From DATARH01 sp035550515 (GTDB lineage: Bacteria; Pseudomonadota; Alphaproteobacteria; ATCC43930; CGMCC-115725): a DNA stretch of 64,000 nt. Positions within the stretch are counted from its first letter, which is position 1; every line of letters begins with the position of its first letter. Positions 34,801 through 45,939 of this stretch are shown here, one piece after another. The notes under the pieces were generated by a model that saw nothing but the letters and a program-made list of their open reading frames with translations, did not search any database and was not told where the DNA came from. The position numbers were made by a program, and so were the translations under genes. The stretch covers positions 30,934 to 94,933 of the forward strand of contig DASZOZ010000027.1 in NCBI GenBank assembly GCA_035550515.1. Reading direction: 5' to 3'.

Positions 34801-35177
34801 GCAACATCATCGCCGAGATCACCCGGCTCAACCGCATCCGCCGCACCAACCCGGCGCTGCAAACGCATCTCGGCGTCAGCTTCCACAATGCGTTCAACGA
34901 CGAGATTCTCTACTACTCGAAGGCGACGCCCGACTTGCAGAACGTCGTGCTGGTCGCGGTCTGCCTCGATCCGCACTTGCCGCAGGAATGCGACATCGAG
35001 GTGCCGCTCTGGCTGTGGGACCTGCCCGACACCGCCGCGGTCACGGTGGCCGATCTCATGGGCGGGGGCAACTTCACCCTTGTCGGCAAGATGCAGCACA
35101 TCCGCCTCGATCCGGCGGTGATGCCGTTCCTCATCTGGCGCATCCGGCCGGTGAGCGGGGTGAGCGGAGCCGCATGA
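31875..35177 (+). CDS. glgE: alpha-1,4-glucan:maltose-1-phosphate maltosyltransferase, long form
   Basis: 1100 residues; transfers maltosyl units from maltose 1-phosphate to alpha-glucan. The C-terminal 660 residues are standard GlgE (GH13_3): N-domain, RYLFTILAWKDRFGNFAEEL, GSWYELFPRS, then catalytic Asp825 (RLFRVDNPHTKP) and Glu854 (FLAEAFTRP), 29 apart as in known GlgE. Residues 1 to about 430 are an additional amylase-like barrel (ARLYYVHPLLAGSVDTW, MRFDAVAIAPPF) with a Pro/Ala/Glu linker carrying three IEDAG repeats; it lacks obvious catalytic acids and may be inactive. Start uncertain, ribosome site weak. Overlaps treS by four bases (ATGA). Confidence 0.93.
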   Translation: MPAARLYYVHPLLAGSVDTWARQLDRAAVMRFDAVAIAPPFATGRAGDLFLTADHDRLDCRLGAGDAAPALARFAADCRNRRLLPMLDVVVDRVAVEHAGNGLSAWYRADPADELPDPRQPPQRPDVARLKADDWAGAVDWWAGRFADWIDAGIADFRCIAPHRVPAAFWRELIAAVRQLHPQARFLAATPDGACAEREALAGCGFDRVAACARGWDFRAEDFPETVDRLGHIAPVIAMPEAPFGHRLSRTFRDTGRARRAARRGLALATSYGAGWLMPMGFEFGAARAMDAARDRPEDFARLVAEAPFDLSAEVAAANAHCAPVVETAASVHSLSPPGAPVAALLVTGGTIGDADRRPRLVLANASLDEPARVPLAPLLTASGLDGAVIEDAGIEDAGIEDAGIEGKTDAVPAGPDAALIIAPAEVRTLRLARTAPIGRSAYNAVEAAAMPRVAIEAVAPSVDDGCFPAKRLVGEIVEVGADLISDGHDRLAAALLWRAADETGWREAPMAPAGNDRWTGRFPLTRIGRYLFTILAWKDRFGNFAEELEKKHAAGLPIALELEEGRLLVEHIAERAPLDVKPELAALVGRLTDADGEERRRLLLAPTTADLVAAARVRPHRHQHPIEYPIEAERRAAGFGSWYELFPRSQSGDPHRHGSFADVIARLPAISAMGFDVLYFPPIHPIGRVNRKGRDNSPQAEPGEPGSPYAIGSEEGGHDAIHPALGTLADFRRLRDAAARHGMELALDFAVQCAPDHPWLRQHPDWFDWRPDGSIRYAENPPKKYEDIVNVDFYAGSAVPALWLALRDIVLLWAGEGVRLFRVDNPHTKPLPFWEWLIAEVRAGYPDAVFLAEAFTRPKLMYRLAKIGFSQSYTYFTWRNTKAELTEYVTELTTNAREFFRPHFFVNTPDINPVFLQTSGRPGFLIRAALAATLSGLFGVYSGFELCEARALPGREEYAASEKYQIRAWDWNAPGNIIAEITRLNRIRRTNPALQTHLGVSFHNAFNDEILYYSKATPDLQNVVLVAVCLDPHLPQECDIEVPLWLWDLPDTAAVTVADLMGGGNFTLVGKMQHIRLDPAVMPFLIWRIRPVSGVSGAA
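33041..33085 (+). repeat. 3 x 15-bp in-frame tandem repeat inside glgE
   Basis: GATCGAAGACGCCGG repeated three times exactly, then a partial fourth copy; it encodes IEDAG three times in the linker between the extra N-terminal barrel and the GlgE core (residues about 390-404). In frame, so copy number can vary without disrupting the protein. Confidence 0.9.
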
Positions 35178-38100
35178 TGAAGAAGAAGCGCAACCTGTCG
35201 GTGATGGCCGATCCGCTGTGGTACAAGGACGCGGTCATCTATCAGCTGCATGTGAAGTCGTTTTTCGACTCCAACAATGACGGCGTCGGCGACTTTCCCG
35301 GCCTGCTGCAAAAGCTCGACTATATCCAGAGCCTGGGCGTCAACGCGATCTGGCTGCTGCCGTTCTATCCGTCGCCCCGGCGCGACGACGGTTACGACAT
35401 CGCCGACTACCGCGGCGTCCATCCCGATTACGGCACGATCGCCGACTTCAAGCGCGTCGTGGCCGGCGCGCATCAGCGCGACATCCGCGTCATCACCGAA
35501 CTGGTGATCAACCACACCTCCGATCAGCATGCGTGGTTCCAGCGGGCGCGGACCGCAAAGCCCGGCAGCCGGGCGCGCAACTATTACGTCTGGTCGGACA
35601 ACGACAAGGCCTATCTCGACACGCGCGTCATCTTTGTCGACACCGAAAAATCGAACTGGACCTGGGACGACACCGCCGGGGCCTATTACTGGCACCGCTT
35701 CTACGCGCACCAGCCCGACCTGAATTTCGACAATCCGCGCGTGCTGCAGGAAGTGCTGAGCGTGATGCGCTTCTGGCTCGATCTCGGGGTCGACGGGCTG
35801 CGCCTCGACGCGGTGCCCTATCTCGTCGAGCGCGAAGGCACCAGCAACGAGAACCTGCCCGAGACCCACGCGATCCTCAAGAAGCTGCGCACCGCGCTCG
35901 ACGATTACGCGCCGGGACGGATGCTGCTCGCGGAGGCCAACCAATGGCCGGAAGACGCCAAGGAATATTTCGGTGACGGCGACGAATGTCACATGTGCTT
36001 TCACTTCCCGCTGATGCCGCGGATGTACATGGCGATCGCGCAGGAAGACCGCTTCCCGATCAGCGACATCATCCGCCAGACGCCGGCGATCCCCGATAAC
36101 TGCCAATGGGCGATTTTCCTGCGCAACCATGACGAGCTGACGCTCGAAATGGTCACCGACAAGGAACGCGACCTGTTGTGGAGCACCTACGCAGCCGACC
36201 GGCGCGCCCGGCTCAACCTCGGCATCCGCCGCCGGCTCGCACCGCTGCTGGAGCACGACCGCAACCGCATCGAGCTGATGAACATGCTGTTGCTGTCGAT
36301 GCCGGGGACGCCCGTCATCTATTACGGCGACGAGCTCGGCATGGGCGACAACTACCATCTCGGCGACCGCGACGGGGTGCGCACGCCGATGCAGTGGTCG
36401 CCCGACCGCAACGGCGGTTTCTCGCGCGCCAGCCCCGAGAACCTGATGCTGCCGGCGATCATGAACCCGGTCTACGGCTACGAGGTCATCAATGTCGAAG
36501 CGCAGGCGGGCGACCAATTCTCGCTGCTGAACTGGACCCGGCGCATGCTGACCGTGCGCAAGCGGCACAAGGCTTTCGGCCGCGGCACGCTGCGCTTTCT
36601 GTATCCCGGCAACCGCAAGGTGCTGGCTTACCTGCGCGAGTTCGAGGACGAGACGATCCTGTGCGTCTGCAACGTCTCGCGAGTGATCCAGGCGGTCGAA
36701 CTCGATCTCTCCCCGTTCGCGGGTCGCATCCCGGTCGACCTGACCGGCGGCTCGACATTCCCGCCGGTCGGCCAGCTGCCTTATCTGCTGACGCTGCCGC
36801 CGTTTGCGTTCTACTGGTTCATCCTGTCGACCACCGCCAGCCTGCCCGCCTGGCATTTGCCGGCCCCCGAGCCGATGGCCGAGCTGCGCACGCTGGTGGT
36901 GCGCCACGGCACCGACGAGGTGCTCGCGCACCGGGCGGCGATCGAGGAGGCGCTGCCGGCCTATCTCGCCCGGCGCCGCTGGTTCGCGTCGAAGGACGAG
37001 GCGATCGGCGGCGTCCGGTTGTCGATGGCGCAGCCGATTGCGGGCCCGGCGCTCGACATGATCCTCGCCGAGCTCGAAGTGTCGCTGCCGCGGCGCACCG
37101 AGCATTACCTGCTGCCGCTGGCGATCGCCTGGGAGGACGGTCTCGTCGACGCCCTGCCGCAACAACTCGCGCTGGCGCGGGTGCGGCGGGGCCGAAGGGT
37201 CGGCTTCCTGACCGACGCCTTTGCCGTCGACGCCTTGCCGATCGCGGTGCTGCGCGCGCTCAAGTTGTCCGCGGTGCGGCCGCTGGCCGATGGCGAGATC
37301 CGCTTCCTGCCGACCAGGCGGCTGGCGGAGATCGAGATCCCGCGCCAGCCGGAAATCCGCCGCTTGTCGGCCGAGCAGTCCAACAGCTCGCTGACGATCG
37401 GCGATTTCGCCGTGTTCAAGCTGGTGCGGCGGGTGTTTCCGGGCATCCATCCCGAGGCCGAGATGGGCCGCTACCTGACCGAGCGCGGCTTCGCCAACAC
37501 CGCGCCGCTGCTCGGCGAGGTGACCCGTTACGACGCCGACGCCACGCCGCACACGATGGTGCTGGTCCAAGGGTTCATCCGCAACCAAGGCGACGGCTGG
37601 GGATGGACGCTCGATTACCTGACGCGCGTGCTCAATTCGGCGGCGGTCATCGACCCCGACGCACAGATCGACGACATCGCCGACGCGCTCGCCGGCTATG
37701 AGAATTTCGCCGCCGCGATCGGCCGGCGGCTGGCCGAGCTGCATGCGATCCTCGCCGCGCCGACCGACAATGCCGATTTCGCGCCGGCCCCGGCGACCGG
37801 CGCCGACGGCGCGGTCTGGGCCGAAGGCGTCCGCGCCCAGCTCGAAGCGGCGCTGGGCGCACTGGCCGCCGTCCGCAACTGGCCCGACGAGAGCAGCGGG
37901 GAAGCCGCCCGGCTGCTGCAAGAACGCCATCCGGCGCTGAACCGGGCGGTCGACGAACTGGCCAAGGCCGCCGCCGGGACCCTGAAGACGCGGACGCACG
38001 GCGATTTTCACCTCGGCCAGATACTCGTCTCGTCCGGCGACGCCCACATCATCGATTTCGAGGGCGAGCCGGCCCGGCCACTCGAGGAGCGGCGCGCCAA

Positions 38101-38462
38101 ATCGAGCCCCCTGCGCGACGTCGCCGGCCTGCTGCGCTCGTTCGATTACGCCGTCGCCGCCGCGGCGAGCCGCAGCGAGGGTCCGGCGCAGAACGCCCCG
38201 AGCAACACCACCGTGCTCGACCGCTTCGCCGCAAACGCATCGGCGGCGTTTCTCGCCGCATACCGCGAGGTGCATGCCGAGAGCCCGCGCCGCTGGGCAT
38301 CCGAGGCAAACGAGCCGGCCTTGCTCGACCTCTTCCTGATCGAGAAAGCGGCCTACGAAATCTGCTACGAGGCCGCCAACCGGCCGGCTTGGATCGGCAT
38401 CCCGCTGCACGGCCTGGCACGGATCGCCGACCGCATCCTGACACCGGTCATGGAACCCGCCG

Positions 38463-38470
<8 letters not shown>
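35174..38470 (+). CDS. treS: trehalose synthase (TreS) fused to maltokinase
   Basis: 1098 residues, two enzymes in one chain. Residues about 1-555: GH13_16 trehalose synthase interconverting trehalose and maltose, with nucleophile Asp212 (GLRLDAVP), acid Glu254 (LLAEANQ) and HD at 319-320 (LRNHDEL). Residues about 570-1098: Pep2/Mak maltokinase with HGDFHLGQI (942-950) and IIDFEGEP (Asp961), which phosphorylates maltose to maltose 1-phosphate, the donor for GlgE. The fusion channels trehalose to glucan building blocks. Starts inside the glgE stop (coupled) and ends 8 bases past the glgB start. Confidence 0.95.
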
Positions 38471-40661
<2,191 letters not shown>

Positions 40662-40684
40662 GAGCCGCCGGCAGCGGGATCACG

Positions 40685-41512
40685 CTACCACTTGTAGACT
40701 TTCTGCAACGTACCGCCCATCAGCGCCGCCTTGTCGCTGTCGGACAGGCGTGTGGTGTCGCGGAACGGCGCGACGCCCTGCTCGTAGGTCAGCATGCCGA
40801 TCGTCCGCGTCCAGTCGGTGCCCCACATGCAGCGATCCAGCCCGAACGCATCGATCACCCGCAGCACCGGCTCCCAGATATCGTCGTAGGGGAACGGTTG
40901 GTACGACATCGTGCAGGCGCCGCTGATCTTCACCCTGACGTTCTCGTATTGCGCCAGGGCGAGCAGCTTGGGAAGGTCGGCCCAGACGTCGGCGGGGACC
41001 GGCGGGCGGGCCGGCTGCAAGAGGCCGAGATGGTCGATGACGATGACCGCATCGCGGTGTCGCCGGATGTGCGGCAGCCCTTTGTCGAGGATGCCCCAGC
41101 ACAGCAAATTGACCGGCAGGCCATGTTTCGCCGCGGCGGCGAACGCGCGGTTCAACCCGGGATGGTCCGCGTCCATCGGCAGGCCGTCGCGCATGCGGAT
41201 GCGAATGCCGCGCGCGCCCGGCGTCGCCGCCCATGTCGCCACCACATCGTCGATCGCCGGATCGGTCGCGTCGACCGGAGTCACCACCCGAAACTTGTCC
41301 GGATAGGCGTTGTAGACTTCGAGCGCATAGCTCGGATCGTATTCATAGGCGCTGAACGACGAGACCATGATCGCACCGTCGACGCCGACGCTGTTCATCG
41401 CCGCGACCATCTCTTCGCCCGTGGCGGAGTCGAGCCCGTGCGAGGGGCTGGCCCAGGGCCGGCCGGGATGATTGCGATCGAAGGGATGCACCTGAACATC
41501 GATGACCGGCAT
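40685..41512 (-). CDS. amidohydrolase-2 family metal-dependent hydrolase
   Basis: 275 residues, TIM-barrel. MPVIDVQVHPFDRNHPGRPW near the N-terminus (metal-binding D..H type), GARGIRIRMRDGLPMDADHPGLNRAF, VIDHLGLLQ and a terminal MWGTDWTRTIGMLTYEQGV (Asp ligand) fit the ACMSD-like/amidohydrolase-2 family, which decarboxylates or hydrolyses small carboxylic or lactone substrates. AGGAGG precedes the ATG. It is convergent with glgB and not related to it. Confidence 0.9.
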   Translation of the reverse strand: MPVIDVQVHPFDRNHPGRPWASPSHGLDSATGEEMVAAMNSVGVDGAIMVSSFSAYEYDPSYALEVYNAYPDKFRVVTPVDATDPAIDDVVATWAATPGARGIRIRMRDGLPMDADHPGLNRAFAAAAKHGLPVNLLCWGILDKGLPHIRRHRDAVIVIDHLGLLQPARPPVPADVWADLPKLLALAQYENVRVKISGACTMSYQPFPYDDIWEPVLRVIDAFGLDRCMWGTDWTRTIGMLTYEQGVAPFRDTTRLSDSDKAALMGGTLQKVYKW

Positions 41513-41585
41513 GGCCGTCCTCCTGCTTGTCCCACCGATTGTCCGCCATAGTGTCCGGTTTGCCCAGGGCGTGAGCGCGGCGCCA

Positions 41586-43307
41586 TCAGTCCGCGGGATA
41601 GGTCGCGAAGCAGTCGTTCGGCCAGCGGAAGTTCGTGTAGGTGAGCGTGACGCTGAAATCGATCGACTTGACCTGGTGCCACCAGCCGAGCGGCACGAAA
41701 ATGATCTCCCCCGGGTTCAGCGTCACGTCGTGGACGCGTGCCTCGGCCAGCAGCGGAAAGCGCGCCGGGTCGAGCGACGGGTCTTCGAGATCGGTGATTT
41801 CGCTGAACACGTGGCGGTGGTTGTAGAGCTTGCCGGCATCGGCGGCGGCGACCAGCTTCAGCCGTTTGCGGCCGACGATCTGGGCGATCAGATTGTTGGT
41901 CAGGTCATGGTGCAGCGCAGTCAGCGTGCCGGCCGGGCCGATCCACATCATGCCGTGCGGCGCCGCGCCCTCGCGCGTCAGGAACTTGTCGAGAAAGCCG
42001 AGGTCCTGCTGCAACGGCGACAGCGCCTCGACGTTGCGCGGCGCGTTGCCGGCGGTCATGTAGGCGTCGTTACCCGGCCGGCCGGCGATCAGGTCGATAA
42101 AGGCGTCGAACGGCATCTCGCGGCGGTGCGCGTCCTTGTCCATCTCGAAGGCAGGATCGGCGGCCCGTCCGCCCTGGTATTCGATGACCCGGCGGCCTAC
42201 CGCGGCGCGCAGATAATCGGGCGTCCAGCGCGACAGCGCCGGCCACTCGGTCATCTCGCCGACCAGGATGACCGGCGATCCGGTCGAATAGTAGCGTTCG
42301 AGGAACTCCTCGCCCGACAGGCCGGCGCGGCGCTCGATCGCCGCGCCGGCCGACGACAGCGCCCGATGGCGTTCGATGGCGCCGAGCAGCCAGTCGCGCT
42401 TGGCCAGCGCCAGGTCGCCGGCCGCTGCACGCGCCGGCGCGGGCGCCCCAGACGGCGGCGAGGGCAGGTCCGGCGCTGCCGGCCGCGGTGGGTCGGCGCG
42501 GTCGGCAAACGCCAGCGCCGCCGCCGCTGGCGGAGAGAATAGGTCCGGCGCGGCCGGCCGCGGCGGGTCGGCTCGGTCGGCAAACGGCGCCAGGCGCAAT
42601 TTGGCCTGGTGGTCGGCGACCCTCGGCCGCCCGGCCGGGTCGACGCCGCGGTAGTAGTGTTTCTGCCATTTGTCGGTGCCGGCGCGCGGCGGCTCGCGCG
42701 CCATCCGGGCGTGGAACTCGTCGCGAGAGCGGCTCCACGCCTTGAACTGTTCGAGCACTTCGGGCGCCGCTTCCATCGGCACGAAGCGCGGCGCGACCTC
42801 CTCGAGGTAGCCGCGCCGGACCGGAAAGAAAAAGCAGATCGGCTCGCCGGCCTCGAACCGCACCCAGCGGTAACGGCGGGTGAACCGCCAGTTCATCGTG
42901 AAGGTGTAGGGCGCCCAGTCGGTCTCGACCACCCCGGTCAGCGGATAGATCGCTTCCCGCGGCCGATTGGGCGGCCCGCCGACCCACAAATTCCAGCCCG
43001 GCGCGGTGCGGAACAGACCGGCAATGTGAAAGGTCAGCACGCCTTGGCCGAACAGCGAGACCGGCGCGATGTCGGCGGCCGTGCCCGGTGCAAGCCGGAT
43101 TTCGACCTGGTCGGCGCCGGAGCCGCCCCACCAGCGGGCCTCGAAGGCGCAGGGCGACAGCACCTCCCAGCCATGGGCATTGGCAATGTTGAGCGGCAGG
43201 CAGCGATAGGCGAAGGCTTCCGGCGTCGCGTCCATCCAGTCGCGCGTCGCCTGCGCCGGTCGGATCAGCGGCTTCCACCCGGGATGGAGATAGCAGATCA
43301 GGTCCAT
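41586..43307 (-). CDS. DUF6065-like domain fused to FIH-like JmjC (cupin_8) hydroxylase
   Basis: 573 residues in two parts. N-terminal 1 to about 215 (MDLICYLHPGWKPLIRPAQATRDWMDATPEAFAYRCLPLNIANAHGWE) looks like DUF6065. A Pro/Ala-rich linker (220-285) carries a 25-residue repeat twice. C-terminal 290-573 is a JmjC barrel: His466, Asp468 and His544 (GWWHQV) form the Fe(II) triad, and Lys481 is placed like the 2-oxoglutarate-binding Lys of factor-inhibiting HIF (the segment HHDLTNNLIAQIVGRK matches FIH closely). A 2-oxoglutarate-dependent hydroxylase acting on a protein or peptide is inferred; substrate unknown. Weak ribosome site. Confidence 0.85.
   Translation of the reverse strand: MDLICYLHPGWKPLIRPAQATRDWMDATPEAFAYRCLPLNIANAHGWEVLSPCAFEARWWGGSGADQVEIRLAPGTAADIAPVSLFGQGVLTFHIAGLFRTAPGWNLWVGGPPNRPREAIYPLTGVVETDWAPYTFTMNWRFTRRYRWVRFEAGEPICFFFPVRRGYLEEVAPRFVPMEAAPEVLEQFKAWSRSRDEFHARMAREPPRAGTDKWQKHYYRGVDPAGRPRVADHQAKLRLAPFADRADPPRPAAPDLFSPPAAAALAFADRADPPRPAAPDLPSPPSGAPAPARAAAGDLALAKRDWLLGAIERHRALSSAGAAIERRAGLSGEEFLERYYSTGSPVILVGEMTEWPALSRWTPDYLRAAVGRRVIEYQGGRAADPAFEMDKDAHRREMPFDAFIDLIAGRPGNDAYMTAGNAPRNVEALSPLQQDLGFLDKFLTREGAAPHGMMWIGPAGTLTALHHDLTNNLIAQIVGRKRLKLVAAADAGKLYNHRHVFSEITDLEDPSLDPARFPLLAEARVHDVTLNPGEIIFVPLGWWHQVKSIDFSVTLTYTNFRWPNDCFATYPAD
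42466..42586. repeat. imperfect direct repeat, period 75 bp, in the linker
   Basis: Two copies of about 46 bp (42466-42511 and 42541-42586, starting AGGTCCGGCGC) with a few substitutions; each encodes FADRADPPRPAAPDL in the linker between the two domains of the JmjC fusion. In frame, so linker length can change by 25 residues. Confidence 0.85.
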
Positions 43308-43374
43308 TCAAGCCGGCCTATCGGGTTTGCGAACACTGCCCGCACCGGCGCGCGGCGAGGCTGCCGGGACCTGC

Positions 43375-43737
43375 TCAAAGCTGCCGCGGCACGAGCTGGC
43401 AGACATAGATTCGGCCGATCACAGCGAGTTCCAGGGTCGCGCGGTTGAGCACGTAGCTGTTGTGCGCGACCTCCCACGCAATCGTCGCGGGCGTCACCGC
43501 GAGCGGGACGTTGGCGTCGTCGAACAGGATGGTCGGCCCTTCATTGGTCGACCGCACCAGCCGCTTGCGCGCCAGATCGAGCACCAGCGTGCCGCCGATG
43601 CCGGGATCCTGGCGGTCGCGGCAGACGAGGATGGTCAGCGATTCGGGGGCCGGCGAAGGCGGCCCATCGGCATAGGCCGGGGAATGGACCAAACCTGACA
43701 CGACCGCCGCCAGGGTCAGCGCAATACCTCGCCTCAT
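43375..43737 (-). CDS. secreted hypothetical protein
   Basis: 120 residues. Signal peptide MRRGIALTLAAVVSGLVHSPAYADG, then PPSPAPESLTILVCRDRQDPGIGGTLVLDLARKRLVRSTNEGPTILFDDANVPLAVTPATIAWEV, a beta-rich body with two Cys (LVCRD and YVCQL) likely paired. Periplasmic; function unknown. Lies 67 bp upstream of the JmjC fusion gene on the same strand, so the two could be co-transcribed; nothing else links them. Confidence 0.75.
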   Translation of the reverse strand: MRRGIALTLAAVVSGLVHSPAYADGPPSPAPESLTILVCRDRQDPGIGGTLVLDLARKRLVRSTNEGPTILFDDANVPLAVTPATIAWEVAHNSYVLNRATLELAVIGRIYVCQLVPRQL

Positions 43738-43770
43738 GGCAACCCGGTCCGCGACTCGGGGTGCCTCCCT

Positions 43771-44988
43771 TCACGCCAGCTCCGCCATCCTTGGCAGCAC
43801 TTCCTTGGAGAACATGGTCAGGTTGTCGACCGTGTCTTCGTGGCTGATATGACCGCCCTGCCCCATCATCAGCAGGTGGCCGAAGCCGCCGACATGGTCG
43901 TAGAACGCCTTGAGCTGGCCCCACACGTCGTCCGGCGTGCCGGCAAACACGAGACCGGCGTTGATCGCGTCCTCGACATTGACGGTGCGCGGGTTGATCG
44001 GCTTGCCGTCGCGGGTTTGCAGTCGGGTGGCGCGGGCGGTGGTGGCGCTGCCCCTGATCGCGGTCGCCGCCATCTTGGGCGCGACATAGCCCGGCGGGTT
44101 GGCGAATTGCGGCGCGACGATGCCCGAGGTGCGGCTGTAATCGAGGATCTGGTCGGCGCGGCGCCAGCCCTCCTCGCGCGTCCGCCCGACGCCGATCAGC
44201 GCCATGTAGGCGAGATGGTGCGGCGTCGCCTCGCGGCCGTGCTGCGCCGCGGTCTCGCGATAAGCGCCGAAGATGCCCGGCGTCGCCGCCCAGCCGGTGT
44301 TGAGCACGCCGATGACGATGCCGCGCGCGGCGGCCTCCCGGGCGCTGCCGGGGCTGCCGACCGGCATCCATACCGGCGGATGCGGCTGCTGGTACGGCCG
44401 CGGCCAGACGTTGACGCTGCGGTAGTGGAAATGCGTGCCCTCCCACGAGAACGGGCCGTCATGCGAGGTCATCGCCTTGAGGATCAGGTCGTGCGCTTCC
44501 CAGAACCGCTCCATGAGGTCGGCCGGGTTCGAGTTGGCCGGCGAAATCTCGAACGGCACGCCCTTGACGAACCCCATCTCGATGCGCCCGCGCGAGATCA
44601 CGTCGAGCATCGAATATTCCTCGGCGACGCGGATCGGGTTCTCGCGATTGGCGATCGGCATGCCGAGCGCGAGCAGCCGTACTTTCTTGGTCTCGCGCGC
44701 GAGGATCGCCATCGGGATGGTGCACACCGAGTCGGCGCAGGTCGCCGTCGCGTGGTGCTCGTTGGTCATGATGTTGATGCCTAGCTCGTCGCACAGCGCC
44801 CACTCGTCGAGATAGCGGTGGTAGAGGTCGGCGCCCACCTTCGGGTCGTAGAGCCGCGACGGGATGATGACCCGGTAGGATTCGTTGAGCTGAGGCCAGG
44901 CCGGGTGGTAGGCCATCTCGCTGAACTGCCAAACCTGCATTCCCTTGGCCTGCATTCCCTTGGCCTGCATTCCCTTGGCTTGCATCAT
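43771..44988 (-). CDS. LLM-class flavin-dependent monooxygenase
   Basis: 405 residues of the luciferase-like family: YLDEWALCDELGINIMTNEHHATATCADS, LLALGMPIANRENPIRVAEEYSMLDVISRGRIEMGFVKGVPFEIS, VWPRPYQQPHPPVWMPVGSPGSAREAAARG. The first residues are unusual: MQAKG three times, encoded by a 15-bp tandem repeat, before MQVWQFSEMAYHPAW where family homology starts. The true start could be any of several ATG codons within it. AGGAG precedes the first ATG. Probably oxidises a small organic molecule using reduced FMN from a partner reductase; substrate unknown. Confidence 0.9.
   Translation of the reverse strand: MMQAKGMQAKGMQAKGMQVWQFSEMAYHPAWPQLNESYRVIIPSRLYDPKVGADLYHRYLDEWALCDELGINIMTNEHHATATCADSVCTIPMAILARETKKVRLLALGMPIANRENPIRVAEEYSMLDVISRGRIEMGFVKGVPFEISPANSNPADLMERFWEAHDLILKAMTSHDGPFSWEGTHFHYRSVNVWPRPYQQPHPPVWMPVGSPGSAREAAARGIVIGVLNTGWAATPGIFGAYRETAAQHGREATPHHLAYMALIGVGRTREEGWRRADQILDYSRTSGIVAPQFANPPGYVAPKMAATAIRGSATTARATRLQTRDGKPINPRTVNVEDAINAGLVFAGTPDDVWGQLKAFYDHVGGFGHLLMMGQGGHISHEDTVDNLTMFSKEVLPRMAELA
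44936..44985 (-). repeat. 15-bp tandem repeat at a start codon
   Basis: Three units of TGCATTCCCTTGGCC (plus strand; one base differs in the third) plus a partial copy. Each unit contains an in-frame ATG on the coding strand, directly preceded by AAGGGA. Copy-number change would alter start-codon number and N-terminus without shifting frame. Confidence 0.9.
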
Positions 44989-45012
44989 GATCGCGGTGCT
45001 CCTGTCCTCGCC

Positions 45013-45035
45013 TCATTGCGAGCGTAGCGAATGAC
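45013..45035. repeat. short copy of an intergenic palindrome
   Basis: TCATTGCGAGCGTAGCGAATGAC is a self-complementary-looking 23-mer between the LLM gene and the hydrolase, of the TCATTGCGAG type seen in longer form at 45837 on the other side of the hydrolase gene. Non-coding. Confidence 0.55.
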
Positions 45036-45043
45036 GGCGTTGG

Positions 45044-45808
45044 CTATTTCCGGGCAAAGTTCTCGATCGCGGCGGCGACCTTTTCCGGCTGTTCGATCTG
45101 CGGGTAGTGGCCGGCATCGGCGATCGGCGCGAAGGTGGCGTTTTGCAGCCGCTGCGTCAGGTGGGCGCCGTAGGCCGGCTTGACGATGCGGTCCCGCTCG
45201 CCCCAGATCACCAGGCTCGGCACCTTCACCCGGTGCAGCCAGTGCCGCAGGCCGGGGTTGTGCATGAAGGGCCGCCAGCCGTAGAGCACCGCCGCCTCGC
45301 GGTCGCGCGCCACCTCCTCCAGCGCCGCGTCGTCGTATTCGGTGTAGTTCGGCGCGCGGGCCGGATCGGCAAAGTTATGCGCGACGACCTCGGCGGCGGA
45401 GAGCGCGTAAATATCGGTGATCTCGACCTCGTCCCGCCCGCCGAACTTGAGGCCCAGCGTGTCGATCAGCACCAGCCCGCCAAGCCGCGCCGACGAGCGC
45501 ACCGCCGTCTCCAGCGCGACCCAGCCGCCAAACGACGAGCCGACGAGGATCGCGTCGTCGAGCGCAAGCCGGTCGAGCAGGTCGAGATAGAGATAGGCGA
45601 TATCGGCGACGCTGCGCATCCAGGCGGGCCGGGCGGTGGCGCCGAAACCGGGATGGCGCGGCGCGATCACGCGGAAATGCTCGGCGAGGCGATAGAGGAA
45701 CGGCACCTGCTCGGCGAAATAGTCGATGCCGTGCAGGAACAGCAGCGGCCGGCCCTCGCCGCGGATCAGCGCCTCGATCGAGATGCCGTCGACATCGATG
45801 CGTTCCAT
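45044..45808 (-). CDS. alpha/beta hydrolase
   Basis: 254 residues. LLFLHGIDYFAEQVPF near the oxyanion hole, nucleophile elbow GSSFGGWVALE near residue 94, SLVIWGERDRIVKPAYG (acid) and IADAGHYPQIEQPEKV (His). Close to C-C bond hydrolase/haloperoxidase-like enzymes. Neighbouring LLM monooxygenase on the same strand suggests that it opens a product of it, though a 55-bp gap separates them. Flanked on both sides by copies of the same intergenic palindrome. Weak ribosome site. Confidence 0.88.
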   Translation of the reverse strand: MERIDVDGISIEALIRGEGRPLLFLHGIDYFAEQVPFLYRLAEHFRVIAPRHPGFGATARPAWMRSVADIAYLYLDLLDRLALDDAILVGSSFGGWVALETAVRSSARLGGLVLIDTLGLKFGGRDEVEITDIYALSAAEVVAHNFADPARAPNYTEYDDAALEEVARDREAAVLYGWRPFMHNPGLRHWLHRVKVPSLVIWGERDRIVKPAYGAHLTQRLQNATFAPIADAGHYPQIEQPEKVAAAIENFARK

Positions 45809-45836
45809 CCCGTCAGCCCCATATCGCCGCCGAATT

Positions 45837-45921
45837 GTCGTTGCGAGGCGCGGCGCGACAAAGCAATCTCGATCCGGCGGCGCAACGACGGGACGAGATT
45901 GCTTCGCTGCGCGCGCGATGA
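45837..45921. repeat. palindromic intergenic repeat, long copy
   Basis: Perfect 11-bp arms AAGCAATCTCG (45861-45871) and CGAGATTGCTT (45894-45904) with outer GTCGTTGCGAGG and the complementary GCGATGAC end. Typical of the alphaproteobacterial GTCATTGCGAGG...AAGCAATCTCG repeat. Lies in the divergent promoter region of the hydrolase and the molybdoenzyme gene. Confidence 0.8.
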
Positions 45922-45939
45922 CAAGGCGAAGGGACGACG

